Source of the DNA: Desulfuromonadales bacterium
Lineage (GTDB): Bacteria > Desulfobacterota > Desulfuromonadia > Desulfuromonadales > BM103
Direction of reading: 5' to 3'
DNA length: 16,817 nucleotides
Assembly (NCBI GenBank): GCA_030630015.1
Contig: DAOVNV010000018.1
Coordinates: forward strand, 1-16,817
Each line of letters begins with the position of its first letter. The first letter of the stretch is position 1. A model generated the notes under the pieces. The model did not search any database. It was not told where the DNA came from and saw only the letters and a program-made list of their open reading frames with translations. This document shows positions 6,656 to 16,460 of the stretch, piece by piece. A program made the translations under genes and the position numbers.

Positions 6656-8899
6656 ATGTCAGACCAAGTATCAGATACTGAAAAAGTCAATAAATCAATT
6701 GATTCCGGGGGCGGGGATGCCGTGGCTGCCAAGCCTGCTGACTCTGTGCGCAGCAGTTTTGTATCGCCTGGCGGGGTTGACTTCGAGCCGCCGATCCTGC
6801 GCTGTTTGTCACTGATTTCAGGACTGCTTGGCCGACCCATTTCCACCGTTGCTCTCAAGGCAGGCATTCCACAGGGCCGTGAGCGGCCACCCCTGTCGGT
6901 TTGCCTGCGTGCTGCAGAGCAGGCCGGCCTGAAAGTGGGGACTTTTCATCGCCCCAGGCTGGAGACAGTTTCTCCTCTGACGCTGCCCTGCATCCTGCTC
7001 TTAAAGGGCGATAACGCCTGCGTGCTGACTGAATTCGAAGGCGGCAGTGCCAAGCTTCTGTTTCCCGAGCTGGGCAACGTCCCCCAAACAGTTCCCCTGA
7101 AGCGTCTTGAAGATCAGTATTCCGGCTATGCTCTGCTGGTTCATCCCGAAGGGCGTCTCGATCAGCGGGCCAGCGAACTGAAACTGGTCGATACCCGTGC
7201 CTGGTTCTGGGGAACCATCTTCAAGTTTTCCCCGATCTACAAGCATGTCCTTCTGGCGACGGTACTGGTCAATCTCCTGGCGCTGGCCAGTCCGCTGTTT
7301 GTTATGAATGTTTACGACCGCGTAGTGCCGAACAACGCTTTCGATACCTTGTGGGCATTGGCTGCCGGTGTCTTGGTGGCCTATGTGTTTGATTTCCTGT
7401 TGCGAAACCTGCGCAGTTATTTTGCTGATGTGGCCGGCAAAAATGCGGATGTCATCATTGCCAGCAAACTGATGCAGCAGATGACGTCCATGCGGCTGGA
7501 CCACAAGCCGGATTCGGCCGGCACCCTGGCCAACAATCTACGTGAATTCGAAACCCTGCGTGAATTCTTCAGTTCGACCACCCTGATGGCTCTGGTCGAT
7601 ATGCCATTTATTTTCATCTTTATCGCCCTGATTGGCTATATCGGCGGGCCCTTGGCATTTGCGCCTTTACTGGCTGTGCCGGTTGTGGTTCTGGTCGGAC
7701 TTTTCATGCAACAGCCGTTGCAACGTGTGGTTGAACGCAGTTTTCGTGAAGGGGCTCAGAAAAACGCCCTGCTGATCGAAGCCATCAACGGCATTGAGAC
7801 GATCAAGACCAGCATGGCCGAAGGCCAGATCCAGAAGCGCTGGGAAGAGGTTGTCGGTCTCAATGCTCGTTCGACCAGCCGAGCGCGAGCGCTGTCCAAC
7901 TTTTCCATCACTTTCTCGCAGTGGTCGGCGCAGTTGGTCAGCGTGATGATCATTATCGGAGGTGTCTACCTGATTTCCCGGGGTGAATTGACCCTTGGCG
8001 GCCTGATTGCCTGCAATATTCTGGTCGGTCGTGCGATGGCGCCACTGGGAGCGGTGGCTGCCGTGCTGACCCGCCTGCAGCAGTCGCGCATGGCCTTGAA
8101 GTCACTTGATCTGCTGATGAGCCAACCGAACGAGCGCCCCGCAGGACAGGAGTTTATCCGGGCCAGCAATCTGGAAACGTCCATTTCTTTTGACAAGTTG
8201 CATTTTCAGTATCCTAACAGTCAGACGCCTGCTCTGAATGGCATCAGTCTCCAAGTCAAGCCAGGTGAAAAAGTCGGAGTGATTGGTCGGACCGGTTCCG
8301 GCAAGAGCACCGTGGGGCGGCTCTGCCTCGGGCTCTATCAACCCCGGGAAGGGTCGATAAAACTGGGTGGCATCGATTTGCGCCAACTGCATGTTGCCGA
8401 CCTGCGCCACCATATCGGTTATGTCAGTCAGGACAATTATCTTTTCTACGGCAGCATCCGGGAGAATATTGCCCTTGGGGTGCCTTATGCCGACGGGCAG
8501 GCGATCCTGCATGCGGCCAATATTGCCGGAGTGACCGATTTCGTGCGCGGCCACCCGGCCGGTTTCGACTGGCAGGTGGGTGAGCGGGGCATGAACCTCT
8601 CGGGAGGTCAGCGCCAGGCGATTACCATTGCACGCTCGCTGTTGCTTGATCCGCAGATTCTGATTCTCGACGAGCCGACCAGCGCTATGGACAATAATTC
8701 CGAAGCGCTTTTCCGGCAAAGGCTTAAAGCGATTTTGACGGATAAAACGATGATCCTGTTTACTCATCGTACCAGTATGTTGCAGCTGGTTGATCGCCTG
8801 GTGATCATGGATAGCGGCAAAATTGTTGCAGATGGTCCCAAAGCCGAGATTTTCCAGGCATTGAAGAGTGGCGAGGTCAAAACGTCACAGCAGGCATAA
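6656..8899 (+). CDS. lapB: LapB-type ABC exporter (type I secretion, degenerate C39-like domain)
   Basis: 747-residue inner-membrane ATPase that would drive adhesin export. Domain order: a C39-peptidase-like domain (about 42-165) lacking the catalytic Cys and His, so a docking rather than a cutting domain; a transmembrane region (about 190-470) with the usual segments (for example LLATVLVNLLALASPLFVMN); and a nucleotide-binding domain (about 490-740). Visible motifs are Walker A GRTGSGKST (544-552), signature LSGGQ (648-652), Walker B ILILDEP with D672-E673, and the H-loop H704. The ATG at 6656 has no good ribosome site, but an in-frame stop at 6623-6625 excludes earlier starts. It is followed after 6 bp by the membrane-fusion gene. 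Confidence 0.95.
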   Translation: MSDQVSDTEKVNKSIDSGGGDAVAAKPADSVRSSFVSPGGVDFEPPILRCLSLISGLLGRPISTVALKAGIPQGRERPPLSVCLRAAEQAGLKVGTFHRPRLETVSPLTLPCILLLKGDNACVLTEFEGGSAKLLFPELGNVPQTVPLKRLEDQYSGYALLVHPEGRLDQRASELKLVDTRAWFWGTIFKFSPIYKHVLLATVLVNLLALASPLFVMNVYDRVVPNNAFDTLWALAAGVLVAYVFDFLLRNLRSYFADVAGKNADVIIASKLMQQMTSMRLDHKPDSAGTLANNLREFETLREFFSSTTLMALVDMPFIFIFIALIGYIGGPLAFAPLLAVPVVVLVGLFMQQPLQRVVERSFREGAQKNALLIEAINGIETIKTSMAEGQIQKRWEEVVGLNARSTSRARALSNFSITFSQWSAQLVSVMIIIGGVYLISRGELTLGGLIACNILVGRAMAPLGAVAAVLTRLQQSRMALKSLDLLMSQPNERPAGQEFIRASNLETSISFDKLHFQYPNSQTPALNGISLQVKPGEKVGVIGRTGSGKSTVGRLCLGLYQPREGSIKLGGIDLRQLHVADLRHHIGYVSQDNYLFYGSIRENIALGVPYADGQAILHAANIAGVTDFVRGHPAGFDWQVGERGMNLSGGQRQAITIARSLLLDPQILILDEPTSAMDNNSEALFRQRLKAILTDKTMILFTHRTSMLQLVDRLVIMDSGKIVADGPKAEIFQALKSGEVKTSQQA

Positions 8900-8905
8900 G
8901 CAATC

Positions 8906-10291
8906 ATGTCAAAAGACAAGCCGAAAACATCTTCAGCCCCGCCACAGGCGCGCAAAGGCCTGCTTGGATTCGCTCGGGAGGAAGAAGAACTCTTCTTCAT
9001 GAGCGAGGTCGACGCGGCGATCCAGCGCAAGGGGCACGCTTTTGCCTACCTGCTGAGTATGGCGGTGGGCGTCCTGTTGGTGCTGTTGGTGACTTGGGCT
9101 AAGTTCACAGTTCTGGATGAGGTCACACGTGGCATGGGTCAGGTCATCCCATCCCGGCGTGTTCAGTTGATTCAGAACCTGGAAGGCGGCATTCTCCAGG
9201 AAATTCTGGTTCAGGAGAACCAGATTGTCGGCAAGGGCGACATCCTGGTCCGTATCGATAACGCCGTGGCAGCGAGTCAGTACCGGGATGCTTTCGCCAA
9301 GGCCCAGGAGCACGAGGCCGCGATAGTCCGTCTTACAGCCGAGGCCGAGGATAAAAAGAACCTTGTTTTCCCGGCGGAATTGCAGAAAGCGGATCCCCAG
9401 ATCCTGGCGGATCAACAGTCCATTTTCCAGGCCAGGCAACTGCAGCTGCGTGCGGAACTGAATGTCTTGAGGTCTCAGTACAGCCAGAGGCAACAGGAAG
9501 TTGCCGAGATGCAGAGCCGCAAAGAGCAGTTGGAGCGTAGTCTGAAACTGGCCCACCAACAACGTGATATCGCCAAGCCGCTGGTCGACCAGGGTGTCTA
9601 CCCCAAGACGGAATATCTCGCTGTAGAGCGTGATATTTCTTCTCTGCAAGGTGATATCGATGCTTTGCGGCTGGGGATTCCCCGGGTTCGACAGTCTGCC
9701 AACGAGGCCAGTAAACGGATTGCCCAGCGCAAGGCCGAGTTCCATGCCCAGGCGCTGGACGAACTGAATCGTCGTCGGGGGGAAATGAACTCCCTGCACA
9801 AAATTATGGCGGCGGGTGAGGACCGGGTGACCCGGACCGATGTGCGTTCTCCGGTGCGCGGCACGGTTAAACAGCTCATGCTGACCACGGTTGGCGGAGT
9901 GGTGCGGCCGGCTGAATCCATTATGGAAATTGTCCCCCTCGATGATACCTTGCTCATTGAGGCGCGTATCCGGCCGGCTGATATTGCCTTTCTACACCCG
10001 GGGCAGAAGGCGGTGATCAAGATCACGGCTTACGATTTTTCCATATTTGGCGGGATTGATGGTTTTGTTGAGGCGATCAGTGCCGATACGATTGAGGAAG
10101 ATGATGGCGAGAGCTTCTACAAGGTCAAACTGCGAACCAACACAAATTCAATGATCTATCGTGGGGAAAGTCTGCCCATCATCCCGGGGATGACCGCCAG
10201 CATTGATATTCTGACGGGCAAGAAGTCCGTGTTGGCATATTTATTGAAACCGATCTTGCGTATGAAACAGAATGCATTACGAGAACGTTAA
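8906..10291 (+). CDS. lapC: LapC/HlyD-type membrane-fusion protein
   Basis: 461 residues. Short cytoplasmic N-terminus, one membrane segment (about 46-66), a biotinyl/lipoyl half-motif LEGGILQEILVQENQIVGKG (92-111), long coiled-coil helices (about 135-300), the second half-motif RSPVRGTVKQLMLTTVGGVV, then a HlyD-type beta-barrel to the end. It is the periplasmic adaptor joining the ABC exporter to the TolC-like channel. Six bases separate it from lapB; the next gene starts 13 nt after its stop at the preferred start, so translation is probably coupled. Confidence 0.94.
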   Translation: MSKDKPKTSSAPPQARKGLLGFAREEEELFFMSEVDAAIQRKGHAFAYLLSMAVGVLLVLLVTWAKFTVLDEVTRGMGQVIPSRRVQLIQNLEGGILQEILVQENQIVGKGDILVRIDNAVAASQYRDAFAKAQEHEAAIVRLTAEAEDKKNLVFPAELQKADPQILADQQSIFQARQLQLRAELNVLRSQYSQRQQEVAEMQSRKEQLERSLKLAHQQRDIAKPLVDQGVYPKTEYLAVERDISSLQGDIDALRLGIPRVRQSANEASKRIAQRKAEFHAQALDELNRRRGEMNSLHKIMAAGEDRVTRTDVRSPVRGTVKQLMLTTVGGVVRPAESIMEIVPLDDTLLIEARIRPADIAFLHPGQKAVIKITAYDFSIFGGIDGFVEAISADTIEEDDGESFYKVKLRTNTNSMIYRGESLPIIPGMTASIDILTGKKSVLAYLLKPILRMKQNALRER

Positions 10292-10304
10292 AGGGATCAT
10301 TCGC

Positions 10305-11000
10305 ATGCTCGGGCTTCGCATGGCAGTTGTCGTGGTTGGAATCGGTCTGCTTGCCGGTGTTTGTGGCTGCAGTTCAAAAGCCTCTGCCGATTCCCAGGCT
10401 GCCAGGGTCAGCTTGATCAAGCCGGGAAGCGGGCTGTTCCGCAGTCACGAATTCCGCAGTTCATTGAAGGCACTGCCGAATTGGACCCGGGTGATGGCTT
10501 CCTCCGAAATCCAGGTTGAATCAATGTCCACCTGTGACCCGGTTTCCGGAAGTTGCTCCTCGGCGGCTTTAAGCTGGCAGCGGATTATCCGTCAGGCCGG
10601 CAACCTGGGGGCCTTCGAGAGGCTGAAAAAAGTCAATGCCTATTTCAATCGATGGCCCTACCGATTGGATATCGATGTTTATGGTGTCTCTGATTACTGG
10701 GCGACGCCCCGAGAGTTTCTTCAACTCTCCGGCGACTGCGAGGATTACAGCATCACCAAATATTATGCTTTGCGCCAGATGGGTGTTCCCCCTGAAAAGC
10801 TGCGGATCGTGCTGCTAAGGGACGCGATTCGAAACATTTCCCATGCGGTCCTGGCTGTGGAGTTGAATGGTGAGACATATATTCTGGACAACATGTCTGA
10901 TCTCGTGCTTGTCCACCTGAAATATAAACATTATGTGCCCCAGTATTCTGTCAACGAATTTTTTAGATGGGCTCACGTGTCGCCTGATCTACTTCGGTAG
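10305..11000 (+). CDS. lapG: LapG-type periplasmic cysteine protease, possible lipoprotein
   Basis: 231 residues from the ATG at 10305 (AAAGGG upstream); another in-frame ATG at 10272 would overlap lapC by 20 bp. This is the transglutaminase-like protease family (BTLCP). The catalytic triad is complete: C145 in GDCEDY, H180 in SHAVLAV and D195 in ILDNMSD. The acidic residues around C145 (D144, E146, D147) match the calcium-binding site reported for LapG proteins. The N-terminus is hydrophobic and ends V-C-G-C-S-S, which fits a lipobox with C22 as the modified residue, whereas studied LapG proteins are soluble in the periplasm. It should cut both adhesins at their di-alanine sites when not restrained. 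Confidence 0.93.
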   Translation: MLGLRMAVVVVGIGLLAGVCGCSSKASADSQAARVSLIKPGSGLFRSHEFRSSLKALPNWTRVMASSEIQVESMSTCDPVSGSCSSAALSWQRIIRQAGNLGAFERLKKVNAYFNRWPYRLDIDVYGVSDYWATPREFLQLSGDCEDYSITKYYALRQMGVPPEKLRIVLLRDAIRNISHAVLAVELNGETYILDNMSDLVLVHLKYKHYVPQYSVNEFFRWAHVSPDLLR

Positions 11001-11035
11001 AGAGTGCCCTGAATAAACTGAGGAGATACTCAGTC

Positions 11036-13147
11036 ATGCAACAGACATCCAAACAGCAAATGGAAATCATCCCGGGTGTGGAATCGTCGGCACCTTATGC
11101 GCCGGGTCTTCGCAAAACGGCCTTCTGGCTTGGCCTGTGTATTATTGCGGTTGCCGCCCTGGCTGCCGTGGTCTGGGTGGTGTGGGGATTGCAGACTCGG
11201 GAGCGGGAATTTGCGGAGCAGCTCGAGAAGCGGCTTGCCCTTATGGCGGCTTCGGAGGTGCAGCTGATCGAGGTTTTGACCAGAACTCCGGAGTATCAGG
11301 CGGCCAGAATCATCAGCTCAGACCTGTTCCGTCTCTATGCTGCCGAAGTGCACCTTGTTGAAGGCGATATCTCTCGGATTGTTGCGGGGCCTTTGCCGGG
11401 TGAGGATCCCCTGGAAGTGGATATGCTGCAGTTGTCAGCCCAGTTGCCGATGATGCAGAACCTGTTGATGGAATTCATCCAAATTTCGGGTTATTTGTCA
11501 GGGCGGGTCGTCAATCAGGATAAAACCGTCTACCTCGCTACCGATGCAACGACAACTCCCCTGCGGCCGGATCAGCTGTCGATGGTTGAACGCGTGTTGA
11601 AAGGTCGGCAGATCCTGATTGGCCCCTTGCGTCACAGCGCTAGCGGCCTGTTGCTGGAAGCCTATCTGCCAATATTCCCCCCCGAATCCACTGGCTTGGG
11701 GGAGGAGCCCATTGCCGTCCTGCTGCTTTCCAAGGCGGTTTCCGATCGTCTCAACGAACTGCGCAACAGCAACGTTCTGGTCGAGAAAGGAGAAAGGCTG
11801 CGTCTGGTTCAGCAGACTGCTGAAGGTTACGAGGAGGTTGTGCCCTGGCTGCCGGGTGAATTGCGCAGCGTCAATTTCTCAGCACTGCTCGATGATGCCG
11901 GCAAGGTCCCGTTTGCCTTGCGGAACTCACTGTCCGGAGAACAGCAGGTCTACTCGTTGGCCCTGCCGATACCGGGTCTTGACTGGTGGGTTGTTGTCGA
12001 AGCGGACAGCTTGATTGCCCGTGAGGGGCTGCGTAGCCATCAGAGGGCCATCATCAGTTTTGCCTCTTTGTTGATCCTTTTCTTCGGAGTGACTTTCGGT
12101 GCAATCTGGGCCGCCATGGCCAGCAACCAGGACCGCAAGGTTGCCAGATATTTTGAGGAGCTTGCGGGTCAGATCGATCAGCAGCGGCAGTTGCTTGACC
12201 GGATCAACAATACGATCAGCGATTATATTGTGCTGAAGGACCTTAAGGGGCACTATCAGTATGTCAACCCGGCTTTCGCCGATGCTGTTGGTCGGGAGGC
12301 CAGTGACCTCATTGGCCAGAACAGCGAGGCGGTCTTCGGTTTTGACACGGCGCGCCGGCTTGACCATTCAGATCAGCAGGTGCTTGCCACCGGCGAACCG
12401 GTGACTCTTAAAGAAAGGATTTTTTTACAGTCGCATCCCCATCATCTGCAGATCTCCAAGTCTCCACTCAAGGATGCCCAGGGGAAAATTACCGGAATTG
12501 TCTCGGTTTCACGCGATATAACCGAGATGGTCGAGGTGCAGAAGAGCCAGGAGCAGGCCACCTGCAAGACTGTGGAAGCATTGGTGCGGGCGATCGAATT
12601 GACCGACCCCTACCTGGCCGGGCATTCCCGCTTCATGGGTTCTCTGGCGGTCGAGGTTGCCAAGGTGCTTAACGCCGGCGACCGGGACATCGTCACGGTG
12701 GAAACAGCCGCCAACCTGTGCCAGATCGGCAAACTGTTCGTGGACCGGAATCTTCTCCTCAAAACAGGGCCTTTGACGGACGATGAGAAGAAAGAGATGG
12801 AAACTCATGTCGAACATGCTGCCCGTGTGCTGAAAGATATCGACTTCGGGTTGCCGGTGTTCGAAACCGTTTACCAGATGAGTGAAAGTATGAATGGACA
12901 AGGCTATCCCGAAGGGCTTAAAGACGATGAAATCGTGCTGTCAGCCCGCATCCTGGGGGCTGTGAACAGCTTCTGCGCCATGGTCGAACCGCGCGCCTAT
13001 CGCGGCGCCAGGTCGGTGGATGAGGCTCTAGGCATTCTTGGGGAGACCGAAGAAGCTTACGACCCGCAGGTTGTGAAAGCGCTCAAAGAGGTGGTTCACT
13101 CTGCGGTTGGGGAAAAGCTTCTGATGCGTGAAAAAGAGTCCGGTTGA
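11036..13147 (+). CDS. Membrane receptor: periplasmic Cache-like, PAS and degenerate HD-GYP; proposed LapD substitute
   Basis: 703 residues; ATG 35 nt after lapG with GAGGAG upstream. A membrane segment (29-51), a periplasmic region of about 285 residues resembling a double Cache domain (closing with GLDWWVVVEAD), a second segment (338-362), a helical linker, a PAS domain (about 388-495) and an HD-GYP-type domain (about 508-690). The catalytic motifs are broken: HD reads C562-Q563, the HHE motif reads M615-S616-E617, and the later metal Asp is N644. GQGYP (621-625), H530, H591, K576 (LLKTG) and R653/R656 (RAYR) remain. It is therefore probably a c-di-GMP receptor, not a phosphodiesterase. No clear HAMP domain. 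Position beside lapG and the lack of LapD suggest it controls LapG from the membrane; that role is inference. Confidence 0.88.
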   Translation: MQQTSKQQMEIIPGVESSAPYAPGLRKTAFWLGLCIIAVAALAAVVWVVWGLQTREREFAEQLEKRLALMAASEVQLIEVLTRTPEYQAARIISSDLFRLYAAEVHLVEGDISRIVAGPLPGEDPLEVDMLQLSAQLPMMQNLLMEFIQISGYLSGRVVNQDKTVYLATDATTTPLRPDQLSMVERVLKGRQILIGPLRHSASGLLLEAYLPIFPPESTGLGEEPIAVLLLSKAVSDRLNELRNSNVLVEKGERLRLVQQTAEGYEEVVPWLPGELRSVNFSALLDDAGKVPFALRNSLSGEQQVYSLALPIPGLDWWVVVEADSLIAREGLRSHQRAIISFASLLILFFGVTFGAIWAAMASNQDRKVARYFEELAGQIDQQRQLLDRINNTISDYIVLKDLKGHYQYVNPAFADAVGREASDLIGQNSEAVFGFDTARRLDHSDQQVLATGEPVTLKERIFLQSHPHHLQISKSPLKDAQGKITGIVSVSRDITEMVEVQKSQEQATCKTVEALVRAIELTDPYLAGHSRFMGSLAVEVAKVLNAGDRDIVTVETAANLCQIGKLFVDRNLLLKTGPLTDDEKKEMETHVEHAARVLKDIDFGLPVFETVYQMSESMNGQGYPEGLKDDEIVLSARILGAVNSFCAMVEPRAYRGARSVDEALGILGETEEAYDPQVVKALKEVVHSAVGEKLLMREKESG

Positions 13148-13216
13148 GCTTGTCCCCTTCTGGGTCTGCTGAACAGTTACATTTGAAATTGGATTTGACC
13201 GGGGTCAAGGTTTCGG

Positions 13217-13960
13217 ATGCCGGGATATGCGATCTTCCGAGACATGAAAACTTTACCTGGGCATTATCTGATTCTTTGTTTTGTCTCTTTGTGTTTGCTG
13301 TTGCCGACAGTGTCAGCTCTGGCGGAATCGACCGTTACCTGCCACTGTTATCGTGACCGCGAATTCTCTGCGCAACAGCCGGCGGCAGCAGATCCTTATT
13401 TGCTGGCGACAGTTCAGAACCGGTTGATGGCCTACCTGTTTGATGTGCCGCGTCGCGAGATCGTCCAGACCAAAATGGCCGGCTTGACCAATGACCGATT
13501 CTGGGTCGCGGCCTGGATCGCTTCCGGTTCAGATAAACCCTTCACAGGCATTCTTAAAATACGTGAAAAGATGTCTTCGTGGGGGGACGTTGTTGCGACG
13601 TCAGTGTATGACCCGGGACAACTGGGTAAGCCCTTTACCGATCTTCTTTCTACAGGGGCTGATGAGGCCGTCCTGGCTTGGACGGTTGTGGAGCAGGTTC
13701 TGGAAACCCGGCTCGGCCTCACCCCTGAGCAGGTGGCTCTTTTGCGGAAATCAGGTGCGACAACCAGCGAGGCTGTCCTTTCGGTTGCGATCAGCCTGTG
13801 CAAGGAGCAGTCGATCCTGCAGCCTTTCCAATCTGCGCAGGATGGCGGTTCGTGGGGCGCTCTGCTGGTCGATACCGGAGACACTGTCGATACCCTTGAA
13901 AAAGCCATGGTGCAGCAGATTCAGAAAGTTTCCGCCTCTTTTGCCTCAATCAGTGAGTAG
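13217..13960 (+). CDS. Exported protein of unknown function, last gene of the lap operon
   Basis: 247 residues from the ATG at 13217 (AAGG six nt upstream); an in-frame ATG at 13244 would give 238 and a more typical signal peptide. A hydrophobic stretch (LILCFVSLCLLLPTVSALA) with a cleavage-like end predicts Sec export. The mature part begins with a C-H-C pair followed by CYRDREF-like residues (C-H-C-Y-R-D-R-E-F), then a mostly helical body with L-G-L-T-P-E-Q-V-A-L-L and further Cys in L-C-K-E-Q-S. I do not recognise the family. It lies 69 bp after the receptor gene on the same strand, so it may be an accessory periplasmic component of the adhesin system. No terminator hairpin with a T-run is obvious after it. 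Confidence 0.78.
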   Translation: MPGYAIFRDMKTLPGHYLILCFVSLCLLLPTVSALAESTVTCHCYRDREFSAQQPAAADPYLLATVQNRLMAYLFDVPRREIVQTKMAGLTNDRFWVAAWIASGSDKPFTGILKIREKMSSWGDVVATSVYDPGQLGKPFTDLLSTGADEAVLAWTVVEQVLETRLGLTPEQVALLRKSGATTSEAVLSVAISLCKEQSILQPFQSAQDGGSWGALLVDTGDTVDTLEKAMVQQIQKVSASFASISE

Positions 13961-14040
13961 ATAACCAGTCCCTATTCCTCCCTCGTCGTAATGCTTGCAC
14001 TCTTTTTTCTGCTGGTGACTTAAAAAAAAACGCTAAAGCC

Positions 14041-14068
14041 TTGACAAAACTGCGGGGCTGATTATATT
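14041..14068 (+). promoter_or_regulatory. Sigma-70-like promoter of groESL
   Basis: A perfect TTGACA (14041-14046) and TATATT (14063-14068) with a 16-bp spacer. The predicted start is near 14075, just before the CIRCE operator, so HrcA binding would block initiation or early elongation. Confidence 0.75.
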
Positions 14069-14080
14069 TAGGCCTGCTTG

Positions 14081-14107
14081 TTGGCACTCTCTTTGATGGA
14101 GTGCTAA
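14081..14107 (+). promoter_or_regulatory. CIRCE operator (HrcA binding site) of groESL
   Basis: Left arm TTGGCACTC (14081-14089), a 9-bp spacer, right arm GAGTGCTAA (14099-14107). The consensus is TTAGCACTC-N9-GAGTGCTAA, so only one base differs. It indicates heat-shock control by the repressor HrcA, encoded elsewhere. Confidence 0.93.
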
Positions 14108-14144
14108 CGGTGCGGCGTGCTCTGAAACCTTTTCGGAGGTGTTT

Positions 14145-14168
14145 ATGGGTCACGCTGTCGTTATTTAA
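14145..14168 (+). CDS. Possible seven-codon leader ORF in the groES leader
   Basis: ATG to TAA encodes M-G-H-A-V-V-I, with GGAGGT (14135-14140) at good spacing. It lies in the long leader between CIRCE and groES. It is too short for a functional protein; it could be a translated leader or a chance match. Confidence 0.3.
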   Translation: MGHAVVI

Positions 14169-14233
14169 ATCAATTGACAAGGCACAATTCACATAACCTC
14201 AACACATGTCATGATGGAAAGGAGAATATCGAT

Positions 14234-14521
14234 ATGAACATCAGACCACTGCATGATCGGATCATCGTAGAACGTCTCGAGGAAGAGACCACAACAGCAG
14301 CTGGCATCATTATCCCTGATTCGGCCAAGGAAAAGCCCCAGCAGGGCAAGGTTGTCGCTGTCGGCAAAGGCAAGGTGACTGAGGATGGCAAAGTTCTGCC
14401 CCTTGATGTCAAGACTGGCGATACGGTTCTGTTTGGCAAATATGCCGGAACTGAAGTCAAGCTGGACGGCAATGAGTACCTGATGATGCGTGAGGACGAT
14501 ATCTTAGGCGTCGTCGAATAA
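14234..14521 (+). CDS. groES: Co-chaperonin GroES (Cpn10)
   Basis: 95 residues, the usual GroES length. MNIRPLHDRIIVERLEEE opens the fold, the mobile loop with GIIIPDSAKEKPQ binds GroEL, and GKVVAVGKGK and DTVLFGKYAGTEVK follow in order. The ATG at 14234 has AAAGGAG upstream. It forms the lid of the GroEL folding chamber in the cytoplasm. First gene of the CIRCE-controlled operon, 43 bp before groEL. Confidence 0.98.
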   Translation: MNIRPLHDRIIVERLEEETTTAAGIIIPDSAKEKPQQGKVVAVGKGKVTEDGKVLPLDVKTGDTVLFGKYAGTEVKLDGNEYLMMREDDILGVVE

Positions 14522-14564
14522 TTTTAAACCTACGTAAATGCATAAACGAGGAGGATAGAAAAAC

Positions 14565-16214
<1,650 letters not shown>

Positions 16215-16241
16215 CCCCTTTGCCCGATAACGCAGTAAAAC

Positions 16242-16271
16242 AAAACCCCGCTTTGTAAAAAGCGGGGTTTT
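16242..16271 (+). terminator. Rho-independent terminator of groESL
   Basis: A 12-bp stem (AAAACCCCGCTT with AAGCGGGGTTTT) around a 6-nt loop, beginning 27 nt after the groEL stop, with the T-run in the right arm and a T-rich tail. The A/T symmetry allows it to act on both strands. Confidence 0.93.
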
Positions 16272-16409
16272 GTTGTTGAACGGTAATAGATTCACTGGTT
16301 ATTCAGCAACTCCAGCCAACTTGACCTCATTGACCACTATGTCGATCACCGCTAAAAGTCTGTTGCAGTAGGCTCTTGTTAAGCTCGACAGCCTCCTGGC
16401 GTTTTGAAT

Positions 16410-16427
16410 ACTGTGCAAAACCACAGT
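16410..16427. repeat. Short inverted repeat upstream of the right-edge gene
   Basis: ACTGTG-N6-CACAGT within the 189-bp gap after the groESL terminator, 33 bp before the next start codon. It could be an operator; no promoter with good hexamers was found beside it. Confidence 0.3.
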
Positions 16428-16460
16428 GTTCCAAGTTCCTGATTGTGATATCGTCATCTA

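Noticed and set aside
11036..13147. Active HD-GYP phosphodiesterase
   Set aside because: The HD pair, the HH pair and a later Asp ligand are all replaced, so the metal site cannot form in the usual way.
14174..14197. Second groES promoter suggested by a perfect TTGACA at 14174-14179
   Set aside because: No acceptable -10 hexamer at 15-19 bp; the best AT-rich hexamer is only 12 bp away.
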